From Cyclobacteriaceae bacterium (GTDB lineage: Bacteria > Bacteroidota > Bacteroidia > Cytophagales > Cyclobacteriaceae): DNA of 12,739 bases. The notes below the pieces were generated by a model. The model was not told the DNA's origin. It searched no databases and worked only from the letters and a program-made list of their open reading frames with translations. Location of the stretch: positions 1 to 12,739 of the forward strand of contig JAOUKJ010000060.1 in the NCBI GenBank assembly GCA_029882675.1. The letters are read 5' to 3'. Below are positions 1 through 7,746 of the stretch, in pieces (the stretch's first letter is position 1; the number at the start of each line of letters is the position of its first letter). The translations under genes and the position numbers were made by a program.

Positions 1-140
1 GTATTGATCAGTTCACTTTCCGCATGCGCATGCTCTTCAGCACCTTCCCCTCCTCCAAAAAGCAGCCCACCCAGGCAAAGTCCGATCACCAAAGCGCTGA
101 GGCCGGTGTATATTGTTGTTTTACTTGTTTTAAGTGCCAT
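1..140 (-). CDS. CusB-like efflux RND periplasmic adaptor (N-terminus only, cut by window edge)
   Basis: Reading leftwards from an ATG at 140 gives 46 uninterrupted codons: MALKTSKTTIYTGLSALVIG, a Gly/Leu-rich hydrophobic stretch to about residue 28, then GGGEGAEEHAHAESELIN. A single N-terminal membrane anchor or signal followed by an acidic, His-containing segment is how Bacteroidota CusB-type membrane-fusion proteins commonly begin. The start lies 42 bp after the stop of the TolC-family gene on the same strand, which is where the third component of a CusABC system would be expected. In such systems the adaptor bridges the inner-membrane pump and the outer-membrane channel and may bind metal itself. 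The barrel-sandwich and beta-barrel domains would lie beyond the left edge, so the family call rests mainly on context. Confidence 0.75.
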   Translation of the reverse strand, partial: MALKTSKTTIYTGLSALVIGLCLGGLLFGGGEGAEEHAHAESELIN

Positions 141-182
141 AATTATTTAATTTATTATTAAATCAGTCTTTATAAACCTGAA

Positions 183-1406
183 TTAATTCGCTGTTATAAA
201 TTCAATTTTAGCCATGGCCAGGTAATAATCAGCCACTGCTTTAATTTTTTCAATTTCATATTTTATCAACTCTTGTTGCATTCGCAGCACTTCCTCAATA
301 TCCCTTCCCGAATTGCGGTATGAAGTATAGAGCAGGTCGATAACCTGTTTTGTTTTACCCACCTGCTCATCGTACAACTGATACAATTGTTTACTTTTGT
401 TCAGGTCATAACGAGCCATTTCAAAGGAAGAAATCAACTTATTTTCCATGGCCACTTCAGTCATTTCCAGTTGATCGCGGGTAAGCTGTGCCTGGCTAAT
501 CCCGGCCTTGTACTTCTTTCTGAATATGGGCAGGCTTAATGTCACCATGGGCATAAACACATTTTTCCCGTTGTCTGGAATCATCACATCTTTACGCTGG
601 CCTACAACGACGTAGTCCATCCCCAAACCCCATTTTGGCATACCATTTTTCACCGCCAACGTCTCCTGTGCACGGGCTGTTTCCTTTTGCACTTTTATCT
701 CTTCCAGCTTCGGATTATTTTCAATCAGGCTATCCTCCCATTGAACCTCTTGTAAGGGCAACATATCCGGGGCTTCACTGACCATTACCGTACTGGAGTC
801 CGGCCTGTTGAGTAACCTGTTGAAAACCACTTCAAGCGGATCAATTTTTTCTTCCATCAAAGCGATCTCCGTTTCCGTGTTACTGATCATAATATCTGTT
901 CGAATCACATCGGTCATGGTGCCTCTGCCATTCGAGAATGAGGTCAGGGCCAGTTGCCGGTAAGTCTTCAGAATATCGAGGTTTTCACGTTGCCATTTCA
1001 ACTGCTCTGAAATGACATACAGCGGATACCAGGCCGCTTTCACCTGATAGTAAAGTGCATTCTTCGTCTCCAGGAAGGCCTGGTATTTAGCTTCAGCCAT
1101 CAGGCTGGCCACATCCCCCCGGGCTTCCCGGGTTCCAAACCAGGGAAATAATTGCGACAGGGAAAGGCGTACTTGCTGAGGGCCTACCCTTGTTTCGACC
1201 GGACTGATAAAATATCCGATGGAAAACTGGGGATCCGCCAGCGCTTTGGACTGGGGAACCTGTTGCATTGCCGCTTCAAAACCCAGGTAGGCTGATTTCA
1301 CACCTGGATTGCTTTCACCTGCTTCTTTCAGGTAACGATCCAAGACCTGGCCATATACTCCATGAAACAGGCCTGAACACAACAATATCACGGTAATCCA
1401 TTTCAT
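183..1406 (-). CDS. TolC-family outer-membrane efflux protein (CusC-like)
   Basis: The 407-residue protein begins with a signal peptide (MKWITVILLCSGLFHGVYGQ; no lipobox cysteine) and continues as the heptad-rich alpha-helical and short beta segments of an outer-membrane efflux protein. Features include an early PQSKALADPQFSIGYF segment, a SLSQLFPWFGTREA segment near residue 85 that is typical of CusC/CzcC-like proteins in Bacteroidota, and a second TolC-type repeat around residues 270-400. It would form the trimeric channel across the outer membrane through which the RND pump expels metal. Its ATG overlaps the stop codon of the RND pump gene by 4 bp (ATGA), implying translational coupling, and the adaptor gene follows 42 bp downstream. 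It is slightly shorter than typical CusC (about 460 aa), but nothing suggests truncation. The channel role is secure; the metal substrate is inferred from the pump. Confidence 0.93.
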   Translation of the reverse strand: MKWITVILLCSGLFHGVYGQVLDRYLKEAGESNPGVKSAYLGFEAAMQQVPQSKALADPQFSIGYFISPVETRVGPQQVRLSLSQLFPWFGTREARGDVASLMAEAKYQAFLETKNALYYQVKAAWYPLYVISEQLKWQRENLDILKTYRQLALTSFSNGRGTMTDVIRTDIMISNTETEIALMEEKIDPLEVVFNRLLNRPDSSTVMVSEAPDMLPLQEVQWEDSLIENNPKLEEIKVQKETARAQETLAVKNGMPKWGLGMDYVVVGQRKDVMIPDNGKNVFMPMVTLSLPIFRKKYKAGISQAQLTRDQLEMTEVAMENKLISSFEMARYDLNKSKQLYQLYDEQVGKTKQVIDLLYTSYRNSGRDIEEVLRMQQELIKYEIEKIKAVADYYLAMAKIEFITAN

Positions 1407-4400
1407 GCCTTTTTCCTTTTAAGTTTAATCTCTTCCCGCATACCATAAAGCAGGGGGGTAATAAAAAATGTAAAAGCTGCTATCAACATTCCACCAAATG
1501 CAGGTATGGCCATCGGTACCATGATGTCTGCTCCCCGACCCGTAGAGGTAAGTACTGGCAACAGGGCCAACATCGTTGTTGCAGTGGTCATTACAGCTGG
1601 TTTTATTCTTCGGGCTCCTGCCTCAGCCACAGCTTTGCGTATTTCGGGGATAGTGGATGGCTTATTACGTTTAAAACTTTGATCGAGGTAGGTGGCAATC
1701 AACACCCCGTCATCGGTGGCAATACCAAACAGGGCGATAAAGCCTACCCACACGGCAACACTCAGGTTTATAGGCCTCATCTGAAAGAGTTCTCTCATAT
1801 TGGTGCCAAAAACTGAAAAGTCGGCAAACCAATCCTGGCCATACAGCCACAGCATAAGAAAACCGCCGCTAAAAGCCAATGCCACACCGGCAAATACCAT
1901 GAGGGAGGTTGTTACGGACTTAAACTGAAAATAGAGAATGAGAAAAATAATAACGAGTACCAGGGGTACAATGATGGCAAGCTTTTTCTCCGCCCTCAAT
2001 TGGTTTTCATAACTCCCTGAAAACTTATAACTCACTCCTGCGGGCACCACCAGCCTACCCTGGTCTAATCTGTTCTGTATATACTTTTCAGCCTGCTCCA
2101 CAGCTTCCCCCTCAGAAAATCCTTCTATTTTATCAAAAAGGACATAGCCCACCAGAAAGGTATTCTCACTCTTGATCATCTGGGGCCCTCGCACATATTC
2201 TATCGTTACGAGATCTCCCAGGGGCACCTGCGCACCGGTAGGTGTAGCAATATATATTTTCTTCAGTTGGTCCGGATCATCGCGCAGTTCCCGGGGATAG
2301 CGCACCCTGACAGGAAATCGTTCCCTTCCTTCGACTGTACTGGTAATGCTCATTCCCCCAATCGCCGTCTCAATCGTTTGCTGAATATCTTCCACATTCA
2401 GTCCAAAGCGCGAGATGGCATCCCGGTCAATATTCAGATGCAGGTAAGGCTTACCCACGATTCTATCAGCAAACACTGCCGCCTTTTTCACAGCCGGTGT
2501 TTCTTTCAGTATACCCTCCAACTGCATTCCAAAGTCTTCTATCGTTTGCAGATCCGGGCCAAAGACTTTAATACCCATAGGTGCTCGCATACCGGTTTGC
2601 AGCATGACTAACCGGGTTTCGATCGGTTGAAGCTTTGGGGCTGAAGTTACCCCCGGAATTTTTGTGAGCTCAACAATATTTTCCCATATATCATTCGGCG
2701 AACGGATATTTTCGCGCCAGTTGCGAAAATAATGACCATGATCATCAGGAATCAGTGCATTTGATGTCAGTCCTGAAAGCAATGCCTCCTGGTTAGTGAG
2801 TGTATCGCCCGATGCAAAAATAAATCGCCCGCTTTTGTTTACTTTAAAGCGCACCCGGTGTCCTTTTTCATCGACAGCATACTCCGGTCGGTAATTAATA
2901 ACATTTTCATACATGGATATTGGGGCCGGATCCAGGGCCGATTCAGCCCTTCCCATTTTGCCCACGGCCAGCTCCACTTCCGGTATATTAGCCAGCAGCA
3001 TATCCAGTTGCTGTACCACCCGTTTATTTTGTTGTACACCCGCATGTGGCATAGAGGTAGGCATAAGTAAAAAGCTCCCCTCATCCAGCGATGGCATAAA
3101 TTCCTCTCCCACACCCGGAAAGGCATGTGACAGGCTATTCCATATTTCAGTATTCCTGACATTCCATCCGATCCTGTCCACTCCCTCGGCAGCAACTCCA
3201 AATACTTTGTTAAATCCCAGCCAGATCATTGCCGCTGTTAAAATAAAAAGTATGGGAAACAGCATAAAAACCGTCCTGTTTTCCTGACACCATTGAAGTA
3301 TCTGCCGGTAAAATTTTTCCAGTAAAAAAAAGAAACTGAGTACCCCGGCTATTCCGATCAATACAAAAGCAAAGTTGGCGGGTAGCGTTTTTCCTGCTCC
3401 AAGCGGCATCCAGTACTGTGCCAAAAGCCAGGTCACGGAGATCACGACCACACCAATGGCCCCGTTTTGGGTCACCTTGTTTTTTAGAGGTGAAAACCAC
3501 TTAACAAACCATGCTGCACCCAGACCAATGAGAGTTAATCCACTCCAAAGGCTAACCGTAAACGTTAAAACAATCCCACCAATAATCATCAGCAGGTTCA
3601 GTATTTTCCCTTTCTGATTTTTGGTTATTTTCATACCAAAGATCCAATGTGCCAGGGTAGGCAGAATAATCAGGGAGACGATAAGGGCCGCAATTAATGC
3701 AAAGGTTTTTGTGAAAGCCAGCGGACGGAACAGCTTTCCTTCAGCCGCCTCCATGGTAAATACCGGGATAAAACTCACGATAGTGGTAGTCACTGCAGTC
3801 AGGATGGCACTACTCACTTCAGCGGAAGCCTGATAAACAACTTCCAACAACTTCCTGTCTTCCGGTGCTTCATCAATATGTTTAATTACATTTTCAGAAA
3901 GGATGATACCCAGATCGACCATCGTACCAATCGCAATGGCAATACCCGATAAAGCCACGATGTTGGCGTCCACACCAAAGTATTTCATACCAATGAACAC
4001 CATCAGTACGGCGATTGGCAACAGGCTGGAAATCAGGATTGAAGCTCGCAGGTTAAGGATCAATACGATAACAACCAGTATAGTGATGAGTATTTCAAGT
4101 GACAGCGCTTCTTCCAGCGTACCCAGTGTTTCATAGATCAGTTTGGTACGGTCATAAAAAGGCACGATGGTCAATTGGCTTTCCTGCCCATTGGCTAATA
4201 CTTTTTTAGGCAGGCCGGAGGCCAGTTCATTCATCTTTGCCTTGATATTATTGATCACCTCCAGGGGATTGGAGCCATAGCGCGCCACGACCACGCCTCC
4301 TACAACTTCGGCCCCGTCTTTATCGAGCATTCCCCTGCGGGTAGCCGGGCCGGTGGTCACCACACCGATATCTTTAATACGTATGGGTACGTTGTCATGC

Positions 4401-5203
4401 ACGGCCACCACGGACTTTTCCAGATCCTCAATGGACTTTATGTACCCCAACCCCCGCACGAGGTATTCCGCCTGATTGATCTCAATGGTTTTGGCCCCCA
4501 CATCACGATTCGATTTTTTCACGGCCAGCATCACCTGTTGCAGGGGGATATCATATACTTTAAGGGCATCGGGATTTACATCGATCTGGTATTCCATGAC
4601 AAAGCCACCGATAGAAGCCACCTCAGAGACACCGTCAACAGCATTCAATCCGTATTTTACGTAGAAATCCTGTACAGACCTTATTTCGTGCAGATCCCAC
4701 CCCCCTGTTGGCTTTCCGGTTTTGTCCCTACCTTCTATCGTGTACCAGAATACCTGGCCCAAAGCGGTAGCATCCGGCCCGAGTGAAGGTTGTACCCCCT
4801 CTGGCAAAATACCCGGGGAAAGTGAGTTAAGCTTCTCCAGAATTCGAGATCGGGACCAGTAAAATTCAATCTCTTCATTGAAGATAATATAAATACTTGA
4901 CAGCCCGAAAATGGATGAACTCCTCACGGATTTCACACCGGGTATCCCCAGTAATGAGGTGGTCAATGGGTAAGTAATCTGGTCTTCTACATCCTGGGGT
5001 GATCTCCCTTCCCAACGGGTGAAAACAATTTGTTGGTTTTCCCCTATATCAGGAATGGCATCTACAGCGACCGGATCGGAAGGGAGAAAACCTGTCTTCC
5101 AACCAAAAGGTGCCGTAATAATGCCCCAGCCAATAAATAAAAGTATGGCCAGCACCGTCACTAACTTGTTTTCAAGAAAAAAACGAATGATTTTATTTAA
5201 CAT
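1403..5203 (-). CDS. cusA: CusA/CzcA-family heavy-metal efflux RND pump, probably Cu(I)/Ag(I)
   Basis: This 1266-residue proton-driven inner-membrane pump belongs to the heavy-metal-efflux RND family. TM1 spans about residues 13-31, the first periplasmic porter region about 40-355, and TM2-TM6 about 365-523. The TM4 motif IGTMVDLGIILSEN (425-438, with D430 and E437) resembles the CusA pattern rather than the double-Asp motif of the divalent-cation pumps. My manual alignment places M764, M867 and M951 at the three methionines that bind Cu/Ag in E. coli CusA (M573, M623, M672). The C-terminal half keeps a charged TM segment (ATDDGV, 1162-1167) and RRIKPAVMTT near 1200. It is about 220 residues longer than E. 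coli CusA. The extra material lies mainly at about 530-640, hydrophobic enough for four more helices, and at about 772-845, a soluble insert. It follows the HYC_CC_PP gene by 140 bp and overlaps the TolC-type gene by 4 bp. Metal choice is inferred, not proven. Confidence 0.95.
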   Translation of the reverse strand: MLNKIIRFFLENKLVTVLAILLFIGWGIITAPFGWKTGFLPSDPVAVDAIPDIGENQQIVFTRWEGRSPQDVEDQITYPLTTSLLGIPGVKSVRSSSIFGLSSIYIIFNEEIEFYWSRSRILEKLNSLSPGILPEGVQPSLGPDATALGQVFWYTIEGRDKTGKPTGGWDLHEIRSVQDFYVKYGLNAVDGVSEVASIGGFVMEYQIDVNPDALKVYDIPLQQVMLAVKKSNRDVGAKTIEINQAEYLVRGLGYIKSIEDLEKSVVAVHDNVPIRIKDIGVVTTGPATRRGMLDKDGAEVVGGVVVARYGSNPLEVINNIKAKMNELASGLPKKVLANGQESQLTIVPFYDRTKLIYETLGTLEEALSLEILITILVVIVLILNLRASILISSLLPIAVLMVFIGMKYFGVDANIVALSGIAIAIGTMVDLGIILSENVIKHIDEAPEDRKLLEVVYQASAEVSSAILTAVTTTIVSFIPVFTMEAAEGKLFRPLAFTKTFALIAALIVSLIILPTLAHWIFGMKITKNQKGKILNLLMIIGGIVLTFTVSLWSGLTLIGLGAAWFVKWFSPLKNKVTQNGAIGVVVISVTWLLAQYWMPLGAGKTLPANFAFVLIGIAGVLSFFFLLEKFYRQILQWCQENRTVFMLFPILFILTAAMIWLGFNKVFGVAAEGVDRIGWNVRNTEIWNSLSHAFPGVGEEFMPSLDEGSFLLMPTSMPHAGVQQNKRVVQQLDMLLANIPEVELAVGKMGRAESALDPAPISMYENVINYRPEYAVDEKGHRVRFKVNKSGRFIFASGDTLTNQEALLSGLTSNALIPDDHGHYFRNWRENIRSPNDIWENIVELTKIPGVTSAPKLQPIETRLVMLQTGMRAPMGIKVFGPDLQTIEDFGMQLEGILKETPAVKKAAVFADRIVGKPYLHLNIDRDAISRFGLNVEDIQQTIETAIGGMSITSTVEGRERFPVRVRYPRELRDDPDQLKKIYIATPTGAQVPLGDLVTIEYVRGPQMIKSENTFLVGYVLFDKIEGFSEGEAVEQAEKYIQNRLDQGRLVVPAGVSYKFSGSYENQLRAEKKLAIIVPLVLVIIFLILYFQFKSVTTSLMVFAGVALAFSGGFLMLWLYGQDWFADFSVFGTNMRELFQMRPINLSVAVWVGFIALFGIATDDGVLIATYLDQSFKRNKPSTIPEIRKAVAEAGARRIKPAVMTTATTMLALLPVLTSTGRGADIMVPMAIPAFGGMLIAAFTFFITPLLYGMREEIKLKRKKA

Positions 5204-5286
5204 GTTTTTAAGGAAATCTTCTTATTTAGTTTTATCCCGACCAACAGCATGGCCTGATTGTCAGATAGGCAATGGTTATTTGCTTA

Positions 5287-5324
5287 AAGTCCCAACATGC
5301 AAAAAATTGCAATCGCCTGGACTT
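5287..5324 (-). repeat. Imperfect hairpin in the leader between the small protein gene and the RND pump gene
   Basis: AAGTCC (5287-5292) pairs with GGACTT (5319-5324), and an inner TGCAA (5298-5302) pairs with TTGCA (5307-5311) around an A-rich loop, with an unpaired internal loop between the stems. No T-run follows on the minus strand, so it does not look like an intrinsic terminator. It could affect relative expression or mRNA processing between the two genes. Stems this short can occur by chance. Confidence 0.3.
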
Positions 5325-5343
5325 AACAAATACCTGAAAAACT

Positions 5344-5763
5344 TCAAATAAGGAATGACTGAAAAAGGACAGGGAAGTCCTGTTTCAATAAGGGGGGGGA
5401 ATAAAGATGTTGAATTAAAAAGGATGATGAATCAAAGTCAGGCGCGGTATGAAGATCATTTGCGGCCAGCACAAAAAAAAGTGGGATGTTTACATTAACC
5501 TGACGATGATTTTCACTGTTGACATCATCCAGGTTAAAAGTCTGAAAGTGATTATCACAACAATGATTTTTTATACGGGTAGCGCTGTTATCACCTTCAC
5601 AATCACTTTCCTTTTCGTCCATCCCACAATCCAATTCCTCCTCACCCAACGTGATTCTGGTTTCCATCACATAGCTGCCACAATAATGTGTTGCCAATGT
5701 AAAACCCATTTGTCCGGCCAGGATGAGCACTGAAAGGAATATAGTGAGGGCTTTTTTAATCAT
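5344..5763 (-). CDS. HYC_CC_PP family small periplasmic protein
   Basis: The 139-residue secreted protein has the three signatures for which this Bacteroidota family is named: HYC at residues 26-28 just after the signal peptide (MIKKALTIFLSVLILAGQMG), CC at 68-69 (within NHCCDN), and PP at 123-124 (within YSPPLL). Further cysteines at 46 and 55 and several histidines give it potential metal-ligating or disulfide-forming capacity. The C-terminal PVLFQSFLI end is intact. It is the first gene of the efflux operon, 140 bp ahead of the pump gene. This placement is recurrent for the family in my knowledge of Bacteroidota genomes and suggests a metal-binding accessory or sensing role. No biochemical function is established that I know of. 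The codons for the PP motif lie in an eight-base G run (plus-strand sense, 5392-5399), a site prone to slippage or sequencing error, but the frame is open as given. Confidence 0.87.
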   Translation of the reverse strand: MIKKALTIFLSVLILAGQMGFTLATHYCGSYVMETRITLGEEELDCGMDEKESDCEGDNSATRIKNHCCDNHFQTFNLDDVNSENHRQVNVNIPLFFVLAANDLHTAPDFDSSSFLIQHLYSPPLLKQDFPVLFQSFLI

Positions 5764-5804
5764 TGAATATTAAAGAATGAAGTAATTTATCCGTATAATA
5801 ATTT

Positions 5805-5839
5805 CAAAGGTAACGCTTACTGTTTTGTTTTCATTACAA
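5805..5839 (-). promoter_or_regulatory. Bacteroidota-type promoter for the efflux operon
   Basis: On the minus strand TACCTTTG (5812-5805) matches the Bacteroidota -7 consensus TAnnTTTG exactly. A TTG at 5839-5837 lies 24 nt upstream, slightly longer than the usual spacing of about 19-23 for the -33 element. Transcription would start near 5798, giving a leader of roughly 35 nt before the ATG at 5763. The -7 match is good; the -33 assignment is weaker. I see no recognisable metal-regulator operator. Confidence 0.55.
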
Positions 5840-5938
5840 CTTTCGGATTTAAAATTATACAATTATTATTTCCCTTCAAGCTTTTTTTCTGATAATCGAT
5901 CCCTCCAAACAGTAATCCTGCCATCATTTATATTGAGG

Positions 5939-5964
5939 ACATCGCATTTTAAAGATTACATCGC
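5939..5964. repeat. Short direct repeat ACATCGC x2 with 19-bp period
   Basis: ACATCGC occurs at 5939-5945 and again at 5958-5964, separated by 12 AT-rich bases. It lies just after the histidine kinase stop codon and about 125 bp upstream of the efflux promoter. The spacing is near two helical turns, so tandem protein binding is conceivable, but seven-base repeats can arise by chance. Confidence 0.3.
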
Positions 5965-5978
5965 GACCACTCCATTCC

Positions 5979-7142
5979 TTAATGTTGCACAACTTTTGGC
6001 CACTTAATGATAAATTTAGCCCCTCCCAGTTCCGCGGTATCAACAGATACATCTCCACCCATTTCCACAATAATTTTCTTCACGGTCGACAGCCCTATTC
6101 CACTGCTTTCAACCTCTTTTTTGGTGTTTAAGGAAAAGAAAATATCAAATATTTTTTCACGATGTCGTTCGGGTATACCCGGGCCATTATCACTTACTGT
6201 AAACACATGCATGTTTTCATCCTCACAATAATCAACATGAATAACAATCGTTGATTTATCTCCATATTTCACAGCATTACCAATAACATTGGCAAACACC
6301 TGCGATACCAGTACCCGATAATTATAAATTACCGGCATGGCCTTAAGCGATACTTCCACATTTTTGGGGATATTGAGGTCACAAATCACCTCATTGATTA
6401 AGTTATTCATATCAATTTCGCATGCCGAAATTTCTGACTTTCCCATTTTCGCATACTCCAACAGACTATTGATCATATTCACCAATCTGACTATTCGCGT
6501 TTCCACCAAATTCAATTTTTCTGAAACGTCTATGCCCTCATTGATATCTTCCCGAATATAATTTATAACCATATTAATACCTTGTAGAGGCGCCCTTAAA
6601 TCATGTGACACAATATGGTTGAACTGGTCGAGCTCCCTGTTCTTTTGCTCCAGTTTTTTTAAAAGTGCCAGGATATGCTCTTCAGATTTTTTTCTCTCCT
6701 CTACTTCAGCCCGGGCCTTTCTTTTTTCATTTTTATAATATGCTGAAATTTTAGCCAATTCCGATAAGTCCATGATTGAAAACACTGCCATTTCCACCTT
6801 ACCTCCCATTTCATCACTCGTCTTCATTGGATAGACCAGCGTCTCCTGCACCATCAAATCACCTGTTTTCGTCATACAGGGTATAAAGTGGCCATGTAAA
6901 AGGGCCGAAAAAATCACAGGTCCCCCACTTTCAAATACGTCTTCTATTCTATTCTTGTATTTATTGCTTTTGAGATGTGGGAAAATATCAAAAATACTTT
7001 TTCCCACAATTTCATTTGCGTTTATACCCGAATACCTGATCAGTGTTTTATTCCAGAATTTTATATCAAATTGCCTGTCAATTACAAAAACGCCAACGGG
7101 CAAATAGTCATACAAAAAGAAAGAAGAAGGTTTGGCTGTCAA
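5979..7142 (-). CDS. Soluble PAS-domain sensor histidine kinase
   Basis: The 387-residue kinase has no signal peptide or membrane segment, so it should be cytoplasmic. An N-terminal PAS domain (about 8-125, starting LPVGVFVIDRQFDIKFWNKT) is followed by a charged coiled-coil linker (about 130-172). The HisKA H-box is FNHIVSHDLRAPLQGI with phospho-acceptor H180. The ATPase domain shows the N-box (ANVIGNAVKYG, N285/N289), G1 (DNGPGIP, from D318), F-box (IFDIFFSL) and G2 (SSGIGLS, G348/G350). All catalytic motifs are present. It is the last gene of a three-gene operon, its ATG 4 bp after the CheC-type gene's stop. With a single-domain receiver at the head of the operon, the likely reaction is transfer of phosphate from H180 to D52 of that receiver. 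The PAS ligand is unknown, and no haem- or flavin-specific residues are evident. The H-box resembles that of phytochrome-like HisKA kinases. Confidence 0.95.
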   Translation of the reverse strand: MTAKPSSFFLYDYLPVGVFVIDRQFDIKFWNKTLIRYSGINANEIVGKSIFDIFPHLKSNKYKNRIEDVFESGGPVIFSALLHGHFIPCMTKTGDLMVQETLVYPMKTSDEMGGKVEMAVFSIMDLSELAKISAYYKNEKRKARAEVEERKKSEEHILALLKKLEQKNRELDQFNHIVSHDLRAPLQGINMVINYIREDINEGIDVSEKLNLVETRIVRLVNMINSLLEYAKMGKSEISACEIDMNNLINEVICDLNIPKNVEVSLKAMPVIYNYRVLVSQVFANVIGNAVKYGDKSTIVIHVDYCEDENMHVFTVSDNGPGIPERHREKIFDIFFSLNTKKEVESSGIGLSTVKKIIVEMGGDVSVDTAELGGAKFIIKWPKVVQH

Positions 7143-7146
7143 TGCT

Positions 7147-7746
7147 TTACAATTTATCTTGAAGGAAATTATCCAACTTATGAAATGAGCTTTTATTGAA
7201 CAAGACCATGATCAGTCCTGAAAAACCTACTTCCTGTATGAAAAATTTTGTCTTACACATCAATACGACAATCGACAATCGCTCAGCATCACTTGAAAAA
7301 GCTTTAACTAATTCGTCCTGCTCAAAAAGAGGGATATCATAAGTAATTTCCAAATCCAGAATATTCGAAAAATTACCCAGCACACTATTGAGCAATATAT
7401 TTCCTACCTCTGTTAAGGTGGCTGATTTCATCACATCGATATCATCCGGTGAAGCATCATTTTCACCGGTAAGCATGGATACTATAGATGAGGCCTCCCT
7501 GGCGCGCAGAACCAGTTTTGCTGAACCAGATAATGATCCCTTAAATTCCAGGGACACGGTACATACTTCTTCCCGGGATTTATATTCAAGATGATCCCAT
7601 ATCTCCTTCAGGTTCAGGAGCTTTATTTCGGGCACATCCAACTCAATTACAGAAGCTATCATTTCATTGAGCACACTGGCTGCCCGGCCAATGCCGATAT
7701 TGATAATTTCACGCAATAAGTCTTCCTTTTGCTCTACTTCGGTCAT
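7147..7746 (-). CDS. cheC: CheC-type CheY-P phosphatase
   Basis: The 199-residue protein carries the two-repeat signature of the CheC/FliY family, which dephosphorylates phospho-CheY. The first active-site helix contains E13-I-I-N16 in LLREIINIGIGRAASVLNEM. The second has E113-V-G-N116 in LTEVGNILLNSVLGN. Two intact E-x2-N motifs about 100 residues apart, within about 200 residues, fit CheC rather than CheX, which has one site. No C-terminal CheD or flagellar-switch domain is attached. Its start follows the receiver gene's stop with no spacer (TAAATG) and its stop is 4 bp from the kinase start, so all three should be co-translated. The expected job is to reset the adjacent receiver after phosphorylation. 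No cheA, cheW, cheB or cheR lies nearby, so assignment to flagellar or gliding chemotaxis is not supported; a stand-alone circuit is equally likely. Confidence 0.88.
   Translation of the reverse strand: MTEVEQKEDLLREIINIGIGRAASVLNEMIASVIELDVPEIKLLNLKEIWDHLEYKSREEVCTVSLEFKGSLSGSAKLVLRAREASSIVSMLTGENDASPDDIDVMKSATLTEVGNILLNSVLGNFSNILDLEITYDIPLFEQDELVKAFSSDAERLSIVVLMCKTKFFIQEVGFSGLIMVLFNKSSFHKLDNFLQDKL

Noticed and set aside
5449..5733. 94-codon plus-strand frame antisense to the HYC_CC_PP gene
   Set aside because: It is the shadow of a well-supported gene with signal peptide and family motifs on the other strand.
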